Source: Guptibacillus hwajinpoensis (lineage in GTDB: Bacteria > Bacillota > Bacilli > Bacillales > Guptibacillaceae). From it: a stretch of DNA of 61,742 nucleotides. Each line of letters opens with the position of its first letter. Within the stretch, counting starts at the first letter, position 1. Where the stretch lies: positions 786,025 to 847,766 of the forward strand of contig NZ_LELK01000001.1 in the NCBI RefSeq assembly GCF_001039475.1. The letters are read 5' to 3'. The position numbers and the translations under genes are program-made. Positions 15,136 to 22,437 of this stretch are shown here, in pieces. Below the pieces are notes generated by a model. It was not told where the DNA came from and did no database searches. It saw nothing but the letters and a program-made list of their open reading frames with translations.

Positions 15136-15978
15136 TTAAAAATACTTCATATAGAAATCATGTCGTAGTTTCCCACTAAGCTGAGCGTATAGTTTTGTTG
15201 TTTCAGTCTTCTCATGCCCCATTAAACTCTGAATCACATCAATAGGAGCCCCATTGTTAATCATATGCGTGGCATAGCTATGCCTTAATTGATGAGGGTG
15301 TATTTCTTTCTGAAGACCAGAACGTTTGGAGATTCGTTTTATGATATATCTTATAAGATATATACTCATCCTTCTTTTTGGCCTTCTTTCTGTTATAAAT
15401 AAACAGGGTTCCAAGTCATCCCGTTCATCAAGATATCGTTTCAACCATAACGAACATCGTGTATTGAAATACACTTCTCTTTCCTTATCCCCTTTTCCAT
15501 GGACAATGACTGAATTCGTATGAAAGTTGATATCATCGCGATTTAGCTTAACAACCTCGCCAATACGGCAGCCTGTCGAGTAAAAAAATTCGAACATCGC
15601 ATTTTCCATAGAGTTTTCACATGCTTCTCTAAGGTGTTCGAGTTCTAGTTCAGAAAGAAACTTTGGAATTCTCTTACCCAGTTTTGGTTCTTTCAATTTT
15701 GCAGCTGGGTTCTTTTGAATATGGCCCTCATCATAGGTCCATTTAAATAACGACCGAATACAACGGACCCGGTGTCCTAAGCTTGAAGGTTTTAAATGTT
15801 CACCAACATCGACTAGATAAGCTTTCAGTTGATCAGTGGTAATCGCATTCATATCAACATCACCAAAGTAACGTAAAAGCGTATTGTACTGAAAACAATA
15901 CGTTTTCAATGTCAAAGGGGAATACCCCTCAATCTTCTTATCAAGTTCGTACTTTTCCCATATCGTCGATAATAACAT
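15136..15978 (-). CDS. XerC/D-like tyrosine recombinase within the array
   Basis: 280 residues. An N-terminal core-binding (SAM-like) domain spans about residues 10-95, then the catalytic domain. All catalytic positions are visible: Arg138 in S-T-G-C-R-I-G-E, Lys162 in H-G-K-G-D-K-E-R, H-x-L-R (His229, Arg232), Gly-His255 and nucleophile Tyr264 in T-T-K-L-Y-A-Q. The extra helix that marks integron IntI proteins is absent. The start at 15978 follows AGGAGA. It lies between repeats and has the same strand as the cargo. It is a candidate for moving the units, though a passenger role is possible. Confidence 0.88.
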   Translation of the reverse strand: MLLSTIWEKYELDKKIEGYSPLTLKTYCFQYNTLLRYFGDVDMNAITTDQLKAYLVDVGEHLKPSSLGHRVRCIRSLFKWTYDEGHIQKNPAAKLKEPKLGKRIPKFLSELELEHLREACENSMENAMFEFFYSTGCRIGEVVKLNRDDINFHTNSVIVHGKGDKEREVYFNTRCSLWLKRYLDERDDLEPCLFITERRPKRRMSIYLIRYIIKRISKRSGLQKEIHPHQLRHSYATHMINNGAPIDVIQSLMGHEKTETTKLYAQLSGKLRHDFYMKYF

Positions 15979-16146
15979 GGATATCACTCTCCTAGGTTAT
16001 GAATCAAGTAAACTTGATTCTATTATGTCCCAGAAGTTTAAAATTTATACTAGAGTTATTCCAGAATCGAATACTGTGTCTTTATAGATGAGGCATATAG
16101 CCCCTTGGTATTGATGAAGTGAGGCGTTTCTTAGAACAACAAACGT

Positions 16147-16186
16147 TCCCCCGATTGCTTAACAGGGAATTGAACTCGATTTCAGG
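16147..16186 (-). repeat. Array repeat copy 24a (decayed)
   Basis: CCCCCGATTGCTTAACAGGG followed by AATTGAACTCGATTTCAGG, alignable to core plus tail. It lies about 170 bases upstream of the recombinase start, inside the long stretch 15979-16442 that has no gene. Otherwise that stretch holds a palindrome, copy 24b and a bipartite inverted repeat. Confidence 0.55.
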
Positions 16187-16212
16187 AAAAGTCTAAAACA
16201 ACTTTTAATAAT

Positions 16213-16228
16213 TAGAGTGATCACACTA
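16213..16228. promoter_or_regulatory. Palindrome upstream of the recombinase
   Basis: TAGAGTGATCACACTA, a 16-bp near-perfect palindrome with two mismatched positions, 235 bases upstream of the recombinase start. It could be an operator or part of a recombinase binding site. Confidence 0.3.
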
Positions 16229-16283
16229 GATTTCATCACTTAGATCAGGAAATTGAGGAGGAGCGATTTGATTATCCCACTAT

Positions 16284-16305
16284 CACTCCGAGATAACGGA
16301 ACTAT
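16284..16305 (-). repeat. Array repeat copy 24b
   Basis: CACTCCGAGATAACGGAACT with an exact core at 16286-16291. An inverted arm GGAGCGATT at 16259-16267 pairs with ATCACTCC, as in copy 29. Confidence 0.75.
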
Positions 16306-16385
16306 AATGCCTTTAAAAAGCGTAAGGGTTATAACCGGGGGAGCGTCAGGAAAATGCAGATTTACAACGATAAGGAACTTCCAAA

Positions 16386-16437
16386 CTGAAAAGCCTAACT
16401 TCTCTACAAATCAAAACAGAGAAATTGAGCATTTCAG
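16386..16437. repeat. Bipartite inverted repeat 3' of the DJ-1/PfpI gene
   Basis: CTGAAA, 8 bases, TTCTCT, 12-base loop, AGAGAA, 8 bases, TTTCAG. Two pairs of complementary boxes with equal 8-base spacers give the R-L-loop-L-R layout known from folded recombination sites. It lies five bases beyond the stop of the next gene. No T-run follows, so it is a poor terminator. Confidence 0.45.
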
Positions 16438-16442
16438 TTACT

Positions 16443-17075
16443 TCATTTATTTATTGAATTCATCAACTGGAAGAAATATTCAGGTTCATGCGTTTTATTT
16501 AGGTTATACCACGAATGTAATGTATCTGGCGTAAATACATCTATTTTTTTCAGTACCTCCATTGCAAATTCCAGCGGAGCTATTCCTGATGCGGTAACTA
16601 AATTCTCATCAGATATGGCAGATCCAAAATCATAAAATTTTTCTCCTTTATAGTTAGGACTTACCATTTTGGTATATTCTATGTTATTACTTGTGTGCAT
16701 TCTAGTATCTAAGTATCCCCTATTCGCGAGGGCCTCAATGGCGCCACAGATTGCAGCAACAATCGTGCCAAGATTTAAAGCCTGGCCGATTTTTTCCAAG
16801 ATAGGCTGATGAATGTCTTCACTCCAAGTAGTCCCTCCTGGTAAAATTAAAAGATCTTTACGCTCAAATGTAAATTCATCAAGGGACATATCTGGTTTTA
16901 GGCTCAGCCCTCCCATCGTCGTAATCATTTCTTTATTTACTCCTACTGTCATTACTTTTAAAGGTGCTAAATCTTTTTTGAAATACCTTCCTGAGTTTAG
17001 TTCAGCAATTAAATATCCATATTCCCAGTCCGACATTGTATTAAATACATATAGAAAAACTTTTTTTGTTTGCAT
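16443..17075 (-). CDS. DJ-1/PfpI-family class I amidotransferase-like protein
   Basis: 210 residues with L-I-L-P-G-G-T-T-W and the nucleophile elbow A-A-I-C-G-A-I-E-A-L (Cys near residue 110). The family includes chaperones, glyoxalases and proteases; this branch, with M-S-D-W-E-Y-G-Y at the N-terminus, is common beside WYL/DeoR-like regulators in bacilli. It is downstream of the WYL regulator but separated from it by a terminator. Both lie between repeats 24b and 25. Confidence 0.8.
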   Translation of the reverse strand: MQTKKVFLYVFNTMSDWEYGYLIAELNSGRYFKKDLAPLKVMTVGVNKEMITTMGGLSLKPDMSLDEFTFERKDLLILPGGTTWSEDIHQPILEKIGQALNLGTIVAAICGAIEALANRGYLDTRMHTSNNIEYTKMVSPNYKGEKFYDFGSAISDENLVTASGIAPLEFAMEVLKKIDVFTPDTLHSWYNLNKTHEPEYFFQLMNSINK

Positions 17076-17118
17076 TCAATAACACTCCAATCACATTTGA
17101 TATAGTCAGTATAATAAA

Positions 17119-17147
17119 ACTTCCCTGACAGTTAGCGTCAGGGAAGT
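17119..17147 (-). terminator. Terminator of the WYL regulator gene
   Basis: ACTTCCCTGAC and GTCAGGGAAGT form 11-bp arms; on the minus strand it is followed by TTTTATTATAC. It lies directly after the stop at 17150. Confidence 0.8.
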
Positions 17148-17149
17148 GA

Positions 17150-18112
17150 TTATACTTCATGAAATTTTATTAAGTCCGACAGAACTTCAACAAGTCGTTT
17201 CTTTAGACTGATTGGCTCAATCACTTTAATAGATTGATTGTACGGTAAAAGTAAATAAGGTACATATGTATGGATCACATCTTTTTCTAGAAGAAAAACA
17301 GCTCGATTTGAAGACCGTTCTTGTAAATAATGTCCTAAAAACCAATGCTGACAAATATCATCCAATACACTTTTTTCCCCACTAATAACGAAAGATATCC
17401 CCCCTTCCTTATCTTCTACAATTGGAAGAAGACTGTTTATAAAAAAGTCATGTGCTGAAAAATTTTCTGGCCGGTTAAACTTATTTTCGGTTAGCATTAG
17501 ACTTTCCATTCGATCTACTCTAAAACTGCGGATATCATTCCTAAGATGGCAAAATCCAATCACATACCACTTATTATTCCAATAAATAATTCTGTACGGA
17601 TCGACCAATCTATCATTTGATTGCGTTTCGCCACTTTTATAGTAACTGATTTTTACTGAATACCCGTCAGCTACGGCCTGCTCCAACTCTTTCAAAAGAG
17701 ATTCCATAGAGAGTAAACTTAATCGACTTATTACTTCAAGACTAGTCAAATGTTGATTTATCTTTGTTTCCTGCTCTTGATTTGAGTAGTTACTTAGTTT
17801 TGAAATGGCCCTATGTAGTGCTTTACCTCCATAATATCCGGCTTCTTCTGCAAAAACAGCAGCGTGAAATAGTGAAGTTTGCTCCTCAGAATCAAAAAAA
17901 AGAGGAGCTTCAATAAAATTGTTCAATAAAGTGTATCCACCATTATGTCCTGGTTCTGAAATGATAGGTACGCCACTTGTTGAAATGGTATCAATATAAC
18001 GATACACAGTCCTTATATTCATCTCTAACTTTTCTGAAATTTGTTTTGCAGTAATTTTTTCACCTGAACGAAGCATCCATAGAATTGCTAACATATTGTC
18101 AATTTTAGGCAT
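17150..18112 (-). CDS. YafY-type transcriptional regulator (HTH + WYL)
   Basis: 320 residues. An N-terminal HTH_11-type helix-turn-helix (about residues 15-60, with T-A-K-Q-I-S-E-K-L-E-M-N-I-R-T-V-Y-R-Y-I) is followed by a WYL ligand-sensing domain (I-Y-W-N-N-K-W-Y-V-I-G-F-C-H and V-D-R-M). Such proteins are DNA-binding regulators responding to nucleic acid or small-molecule ligands. It probably controls the neighbouring DJ-1/PfpI gene, though a terminator separates them. It is the first gene in its unit. Confidence 0.85.
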   Translation of the reverse strand: MPKIDNMLAILWMLRSGEKITAKQISEKLEMNIRTVYRYIDTISTSGVPIISEPGHNGGYTLLNNFIEAPLFFDSEEQTSLFHAAVFAEEAGYYGGKALHRAISKLSNYSNQEQETKINQHLTSLEVISRLSLLSMESLLKELEQAVADGYSVKISYYKSGETQSNDRLVDPYRIIYWNNKWYVIGFCHLRNDIRSFRVDRMESLMLTENKFNRPENFSAHDFFINSLLPIVEDKEGGISFVISGEKSVLDDICQHWFLGHYLQERSSNRAVFLLEKDVIHTYVPYLLLPYNQSIKVIEPISLKKRLVEVLSDLIKFHEV

Positions 18113-18150
18113 ATAATTCCACCTCTATATCCCTCTATATATAATTAATA

Positions 18151-18235
18151 ACCATCTTACAATAGCTAATAAATCCATCCTTTTTCCAAAAAAAGCCTAT
18201 CTTATTACAGATAAGCTCCGAATTAGTTGAATAAA
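18151..18235 (-). repeat. Array repeat copy 25
   Basis: AATAGCTAATAAATCCATCC (shared with copy 5), TTTTTCC, an A7 run, hairpin GCCTATCTTATTACAGATAAGC, core CTCCGAATTAGTTGAATAA at 18216. Read on the minus strand the hairpin is followed by T7, so this copy could also act as a terminator. Confidence 0.82.
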
Positions 18236-18261
18236 GTTCCAATTATTTTTAATAAACGTAT

Positions 18262-19104
18262 TTATTGGCCTGTTTCGTGAACTTCTAAAAACGTTCTGAT
18301 CAACTTCCTCATTTGTTCAGGTTGCTCAAGAATTGTCCAATGGCCACTCTCTTTTACTTCAACGAGTTTAGCAGTATTTAAGTGTTTTATGATATTTTCA
18401 CTTATGAAATCTGGAGACAAGATATCATATGTTCCCTGGGCGATTAAAATATGTAATGTATCTAGTTGATGAATAGAAGGAAGAAGGTTGTATTTCTCCT
18501 CGATATCCTTGCTTATTTTGGTTAATGCAGCGTAATTATATTTAATTTCTTGTTTCTTTGTTAACGATTCCAGTGAATAAACATAATAGGGGTCCATAAG
18601 ACTGGTGATCTTTTCGGATACATTTCCTCCTAGAGCTCCATGAAGCGAGTAAAAGCCTAATTTCATTTTTTCAACAAGCCCTAACTTTTGAAGAAGAGTC
18701 CTTTTATATGCTTGATAGTCTACAGAAGATAAGCCAATAACAGCAGTTAGAATGAGTTTATGAATATTGAATGGATACTTCGCTGCATATGATAAAGCTA
18801 GAATACTTCCCCACGACTCACCAAATAGTGTTATTTTATCCAGGTTTAATGCAATTCTTATTTGCTCAAGATTATTAATTTCATCTTTTATAGAGTAATG
18901 ATTATCTTTATTTCTATCTGACTTGCCGCAACCTGTTTGATCATAAAATATGACTTGATAGGATTTTGCTAATGGCTCCATATAAGGTAAGAAGTATTCA
19001 GAACTACCGCCTGGACCTCCATGAATAAAAATGATTGGATCTCCCTTGCCTTTGACTTTCACAAACAGCAATTTACCATCTACTTCAATATAATCTTCTC
19101 TCAA
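18262..19104 (-). CDS. Alpha/beta hydrolase, proline iminopeptidase-like
   Basis: 280 residues. The oxyanion motif F-I-H-G-G-P-G-G-S-S near residue 25, nucleophile elbow G-E-S-W-G-S near residue 95, and G-H-W-T near the C-terminus complete the triad. H-G-G-P-G and G-x-S-W-G are typical of S33 aminopeptidase-type hydrolases. The substrate is unknown. It lies between repeat 25 and degenerate repeat 26. Confidence 0.82.
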   Translation of the reverse strand: MREDYIEVDGKLLFVKVKGKGDPIIFIHGGPGGSSEYFLPYMEPLAKSYQVIFYDQTGCGKSDRNKDNHYSIKDEINNLEQIRIALNLDKITLFGESWGSILALSYAAKYPFNIHKLILTAVIGLSSVDYQAYKRTLLQKLGLVEKMKLGFYSLHGALGGNVSEKITSLMDPYYVYSLESLTKKQEIKYNYAALTKISKDIEEKYNLLPSIHQLDTLHILIAQGTYDILSPDFISENIIKHLNTAKLVEVKESGHWTILEQPEQMRKLIRTFLEVHETGQ

Positions 19105-19156
19105 AATAATACTCCTTCTGAGCTCATGCGTTTATTGTTTTATCAAATATTTTTTT

Positions 19157-19185
19157 ATTTTGAAGACTCAAAATCAAGAGTCTCT
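19157..19185 (-). repeat. Possible array repeat copy 26 (strongly decayed)
   Basis: TTTGAAGACTCAAAATCAAG matches the GAAGACTCAGTTTCAAG tail of copy 7, but the CTCCGA half is lost. It also contains GACTC..GAGTC arms. Assigned on position and the tail only. Confidence 0.4.
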
Positions 19186-19224
19186 TTCTCTAGCTCTATA
19201 TTGGCTCCATTTTTTATCATAGTT

Positions 19225-19512
19225 TTAATATTTTTTTCTTAAAATGAAAATCAACAAAGAGTGTACAGTAGCCAACAAGCCGTACATTATAGTTAGAAGC
19301 TCAATCAAATCATCGACTGAAAATGCAAACACTGCCTCAATTACAACTGTCATAACAAAACCTACAGTGACAAGAATATATGTCCAAATGCTTGCTTTCC
19401 CTAATATTTGTTGTCCTCTTTCATCTTTTCCTTCGGTTGCTACAAAGTTGCAAAAATAAAAAACTGCGACCACTAACATAATAAGTGTGATTGTACTCAG
19501 AATAGATAACAT
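19225..19512 (-). CDS. Membrane protein paired with an XRE regulator
   Basis: 95 residues with three likely membrane helices and a basic end (L-R-K-K-Y). It opens MLSILSTITLIMLVVAVFYF and contains a polar G-K-D-E-R-G-Q-Q-I-L loop. This kind of small membrane protein is frequently encoded beside a compact Cro/C1-like regulator in bacilli, as here with 19642-19863. Function is unknown, possibly stress or differentiation control. Confidence 0.7.
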   Translation of the reverse strand: MLSILSTITLIMLVVAVFYFCNFVATEGKDERGQQILGKASIWTYILVTVGFVMTVVIEAVFAFSVDDLIELLTIMYGLLATVHSLLIFILRKKY

Positions 19513-19641
19513 AATGAACCTCCTGATTTCTAATAAGAAGTAGGCTTTATAAAAAATTCGTAATTACTCTACAAAACAGTTCAATGAAAATTATTTAACT
19601 TACTAATAAAGGAAATGTTCAATATTCCAATCAAAAATTTT

Positions 19642-19863
19642 TTAACTACCCTCATGTTCATAAGTAAAAATTTCTCCTATATTTGTCTCCAACACACGAG
19701 CTAACTCAAAAGCTAATATTAAAGAAGGATTGTAACGATTTGATTCCAATGAAGAAATTGTTTGGCGACTCACCCCCACTTTTTTTGCCAGGTCCCCCTG
19801 AGATAGTTTGTGTTCAGCTCTTAAAACATGAAGACGGTTATGTAATACTCCTTTTTTCTTCAT
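19642..19863 (-). CDS. Small XRE-family (Cro/C1) regulator
   Basis: 73 residues, almost entirely one helix-turn-helix: L-S-Q-G-D-L-A-K-K-V-G-V-S-R-Q-T-I-S-S-L-E near residues 19-39, followed by N-R-Y-N-P-S-L. It is the YgzD/YozG type of mini-regulator. A perfect inverted repeat (19893-19935) lies 30 bases upstream and is the likely autoregulatory operator. It is cotranscribed in order with the membrane gene at 19225. Confidence 0.85.
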   Translation of the reverse strand: MKKKGVLHNRLHVLRAEHKLSQGDLAKKVGVSRQTISSLESNRYNPSLILAFELARVLETNIGEIFTYEHEGS

Positions 19864-19892
19864 ATTAATACCTCAATTCTTTTCTTTAGTTA

Positions 19893-19935
19893 ATTGTAAT
19901 ATATTTCTTTATTATTGTCAAAAATATATTACAAT
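19893..19935. promoter_or_regulatory. Probable operator of the XRE regulator
   Basis: Perfect 14-bp arms ATTGTAATATATTT and AAATATATTACAAT separated by 15 bases, directly upstream of the regulator start at 19863. The stretch 19864-20189 otherwise holds only the hairpin at 19993 and repeat 27. Confidence 0.65.
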
Positions 19936-19992
19936 TAGTAAAAAATACTTTACTAAAAAGCTCACTTTTTATTATTACGATTCAACAAAAAA

Positions 19993-20027
19993 GGGAAAAG
20001 CCTCAGCAAGCTGCTGATTCTTTTCCC
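19993..20027 (-). terminator. Minus-strand terminator downstream of the esterase unit
   Basis: GGGAAAAG/CTTTTCCC outer arms and CAGC/GCTG inner arms; on the minus strand it is followed by a T6 run. It insulates the XRE pair from upstream transcription. Confidence 0.75.
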
Positions 20028-20154
20028 AGAGCAATAATGATGATAAGAGTTAGATCTCCTATTTATGTCCTTTAAATTAAAGAGTGTGTTCATTTCCTAC
20101 ATGCTTAATTCTAATACTTTGCCTTAAATTATCAATTCTCCTTTTTACATTAAA

Positions 20155-20175
20155 GTTCCGAGATTATGGAATAGT
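20155..20175 (-). repeat. Array repeat copy 27 (variant core)
   Basis: GTTCCGAGATTATGGAATAG, one base from CTCCGA, located 15 bases from the esterase stop codon. Confidence 0.68.
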
Positions 20176-20189
20176 GGTTTTAAAAGTAA

Positions 20190-20954
20190 TTAAGAGTTTT
20201 GCAAAAAGGTGAAAATTTCAGGAACTCTTTCTTTAAAAAACTCGTAACTGTGTTCACCACCATTGATGATTTTACCTTTTACGTTGGTGTTTTTCGCTTT
20301 CAAGATCTCAAATACAGCTTTGTTGCTATCTGAAAATACTCGATTAATCCTTTCATCTTTTCCTTCTTTATCGCCCCAATCTAAGTAAACACTCTCAATT
20401 GGTGACAAGTCCGAATTCTTAATCAATTCTTCTATTTCTTCTTGATTACGCCAAAAAGCTGGCGATATGGCTATAACTTTTTTGAATATTTGAGGATAAC
20501 GGCACGCAGCATATATCGATATGAGTCCCCCTAACGAAATACCCCCAATTGATGTACGATCTTCTATTGTGCGGTACTTGTTATCAATAAATGGTTTCAA
20601 TTCGTCTATTATGAAATCAACATATTTTGGTCCTTTTCCACCTAAGTTACATTGATAACCTAATATTTTCTCGCTGTACTTCCCATTAATCCAAGGGCAA
20701 TATTCATTTACTCGTTCTTCGCTATTCTGGTCAATACTTACAACAATAACCTCTAAATCTTTTTTTTCTAAATAATCTTCAAGTGATAAAGATATTCCAC
20801 CGATTGCATCTGCATCCCGAAAGACATTTTGTCCATCGTGCATATATAATACTGGATATCTAACTTCACCTCTAGGGTAGCTCTTAGGAAGATAAACTCT
20901 GATATTTCTATCTTCATTAAAAGAATTCATATATACAGAAAAAGTTCTTAACAA
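20190..20954 (-). CDS. Esterase D/Fes-type alpha/beta hydrolase
   Basis: 254 residues. Y-P-V-L-Y-M-H-D-G-Q-N-V-F near residue 35, nucleophile elbow G-G-I-S-L-G-G near residue 140, a G-D-K-E-G acid region and G-G-E-H-S-Y-E-F with the catalytic His. This matches the putative esterase (PF00756) family that includes siderophore esterases and acetylxylan-type esterases. The true substrate is unknown. It is a single gene between repeats 27 and 28. Confidence 0.82.
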   Translation of the reverse strand: MLRTFSVYMNSFNEDRNIRVYLPKSYPRGEVRYPVLYMHDGQNVFRDADAIGGISLSLEDYLEKKDLEVIVVSIDQNSEERVNEYCPWINGKYSEKILGYQCNLGGKGPKYVDFIIDELKPFIDNKYRTIEDRTSIGGISLGGLISIYAACRYPQIFKKVIAISPAFWRNQEEIEELIKNSDLSPIESVYLDWGDKEGKDERINRVFSDSNKAVFEILKAKNTNVKGKIINGGEHSYEFFKERVPEIFTFLQNS

Positions 20955-21016
20955 GATATATCCCCAACCTCTATTACTTTATTAAAAATCTTGCTCGACA
21001 ATCTTGCCACTATTCC

Positions 21017-21172
21017 TTAATTCCAATTATTTCAAAACTAAATCACTTACTCAACCTTTTCTTGAAAGAAAAGACGTAATTCCTTAGTGCGGAATTACGC
21101 CCGAATAATGAAGATCGTTCTTCAACGTTGACGCTGCTATGATATTACATAATTGCACCCGATTATAGAAGA
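21017..21172 (-). repeat. Array repeat copy 28 (longest form)
   Basis: TTAATTCCAATTATTTCAAA box, hairpin CTTTTCTTGAAAGAAAAG, hairpin CGTAATTCC..GGAATTACG, GAAGATCGTTCTTC, CGCTGCTATGATATTACATA, then ACCCGATTATAGAAGATG in place of the CTCCGA core. It is nearly identical to copy 15 until the core. Confidence 0.8.
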
Positions 21173-21234
21173 TGCTCTGTAATCCGCTTAACAGGAAGTT
21201 ATAAGTCGTAATTTATACTACCTTGATTCGTGAT

Positions 21235-21699
21235 TTATAGATGATCTGCTAATTCTTTTATAAAAAGATAACCCCAAGTGCTGAATGTTGGAAACCTCTC
21301 CCACTCGCCTTTAATTATTGGCCGTAATTCTTCATAACCTTTCATAAGAATACAATGCTCATCAAAGAACTCTGCAGATTTAAAATAACCTGGCTCAATG
21401 TTGTCTAACTCTAGTGACCGGAAACCTAGTATCGTTCCATCCATACCTGTTTCCTGTATTGTCTTAATGTGAGCATCACCTTGATCAATAATTTTATAAC
21501 CTTCAATATTATCTATAGTTGGAGGACCGTCCCCAATCCAATCCATCAATCCTGCCAAAAACCCTCGGGTGTCCTCTCTAGATACTTGCATAACACGGCC
21601 ACAAGCATATCTACCAGATTCCAAAGGTATTGCCCAGAATTGTCCTGGTAATAAAAATTTATTTGATTTAGGTACGAATGGATAAGTTACTTTTCGCAA
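21235..21699 (-). CDS. Imm26-like protein
   Basis: 154 residues. F-L-L-P-G-Q-F-W-A-I-P-L-E-S-G-R-Y-A-C-G-R-V near residues 15-37 resembles the opening of the Imm26 immunity-protein family (G-D-x-F-x-I-P-L-x-x-G-x-Y-x-x-G-x-V). Imm26 members neutralise polymorphic toxins from neighbouring cells; none of the cognate toxins is visible here. It is a single gene between repeats 28 and 29. The family call is from memory of the motif. Confidence 0.55.
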   Translation of the reverse strand: MRKVTYPFVPKSNKFLLPGQFWAIPLESGRYACGRVMQVSREDTRGFLAGLMDWIGDGPPTIDNIEGYKIIDQGDAHIKTIQETGMDGTILGFRSLELDNIEPGYFKSAEFFDEHCILMKGYEELRPIIKGEWERFPTFSTWGYLFIKELADHL

Positions 21700-21771
21700 T
21701 TAGTATACTCCTTTAAACAAATTAATAGTTTATATTGAATTAAACTGCCTTGAAAATATATTAAACAACAA

Positions 21772-21816
21772 GGAGCGTAATCCTTGCTAGATTATCACTC
21801 CGAGATTCTGAAGTAA
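21772..21816 (-). repeat. Array repeat copy 29
   Basis: GGAGCGTAAT, nine-base loop, ATTATCACTCC as the inverted repeat, then GAGATTCTGAAGTAACC. Core CTCCGA at 21798. It shows the distal arm GGAG pairing with the core's CTCC. Confidence 0.78.
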
Positions 21817-21830
21817 CCTATTCTCAAAAC

Positions 21831-22202
21831 TTAACGATACTGTTCTCTGAATATAAATTTGTATCTAGGCTTTAGTGTAATCTCGATAATATTTTCAAAT
21901 CTTTCTGTCTCCCCATGTATCAATCGAATTTTCGAACAATTCTTCCTATCCTCTACAATTTCTAGTTTCTTTACGGAACGAAATTCAATATAAGACAAAA
22001 CGTTTGTTGTTTTCTTATCCTTTACACTTAAGGCAAACTCTTGATAGAAAGGCGAAATAATTACTTCAAATGATTCGTGATCATTCTCAAATGAGAATTT
22101 TGATTTATCATTATTAAAATCATCTGTTCTATCTTTTCTTTCAGGTATTGATTCGAAAACGGATATTAGGTTTAACTCTCCTGGAAATTCCATCTTCAAC
22201 AC
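21831..22202 (-). CDS. Hypothetical soluble protein
   Basis: 123 residues, mixed charge, predicted beta-rich with no signal or membrane segment. It starts M-L-K-M-E-F-P-G-E-L-N-L-I. No family is recognised; the size and solitary position between repeats 29 and 30 would fit an immunity-type protein. Confidence 0.6.
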   Translation of the reverse strand: MLKMEFPGELNLISVFESIPERKDRTDDFNNDKSKFSFENDHESFEVIISPFYQEFALSVKDKKTTNVLSYIEFRSVKKLEIVEDRKNCSKIRLIHGETERFENIIEITLKPRYKFIFREQYR

Positions 22203-22230
22203 TCCCTATTTACTGCACAATATACCATTA

Positions 22231-22343
22231 CCAATTATTTTAACTTATTTCTAAATACCTCACTTACTCTTCTATTGAAAAGCTATCTTTTTGCAGATAA
22301 GCTCCGATTATATGGAAGACTTGATTTCGAGATATTGAAACAG
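22231..22343 (-). repeat. Array repeat copy 30 (long form)
   Basis: CCAATTATTTTAAC box, CACTTACTC, hairpin AGCTATCTTTTTGCAGATAAGC, core CTCCGATTATATGGAAGA at 22302, tail CTTGATTTCGAGATATTGAA then ACAG. It is the best single example of the full module order together with copy 5. Confidence 0.85.
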
Positions 22344-22437
22344 ATTTTTTTCTAATGCACCAGTTTGTTTTCACTATAACTAGCACTAAGTATAATCCAC
22401 CAGAAATCAGTTTTCTCTATTTTAAGTTGTAGACGTA

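Noticed and set aside
15136-15978. Calling the recombinase an integron integrase (IntI)
   Set aside because: The IntI-specific extra helix between the conserved boxes is absent, and the length and boxes fit XerC/D-like enzymes. The cassette role is kept only as a hypothesis.
16253-16534. Plus-strand 93-residue frame
   Set aside because: It overlaps the 3' end of the DJ-1/PfpI gene and two repeat-like structures, and its composition is not protein-like.
20031-20150. A 42-codon minus-strand frame crossing the terminator at 19993
   Set aside because: No ribosome site at a proper distance, and it reads through a clear terminator hairpin.
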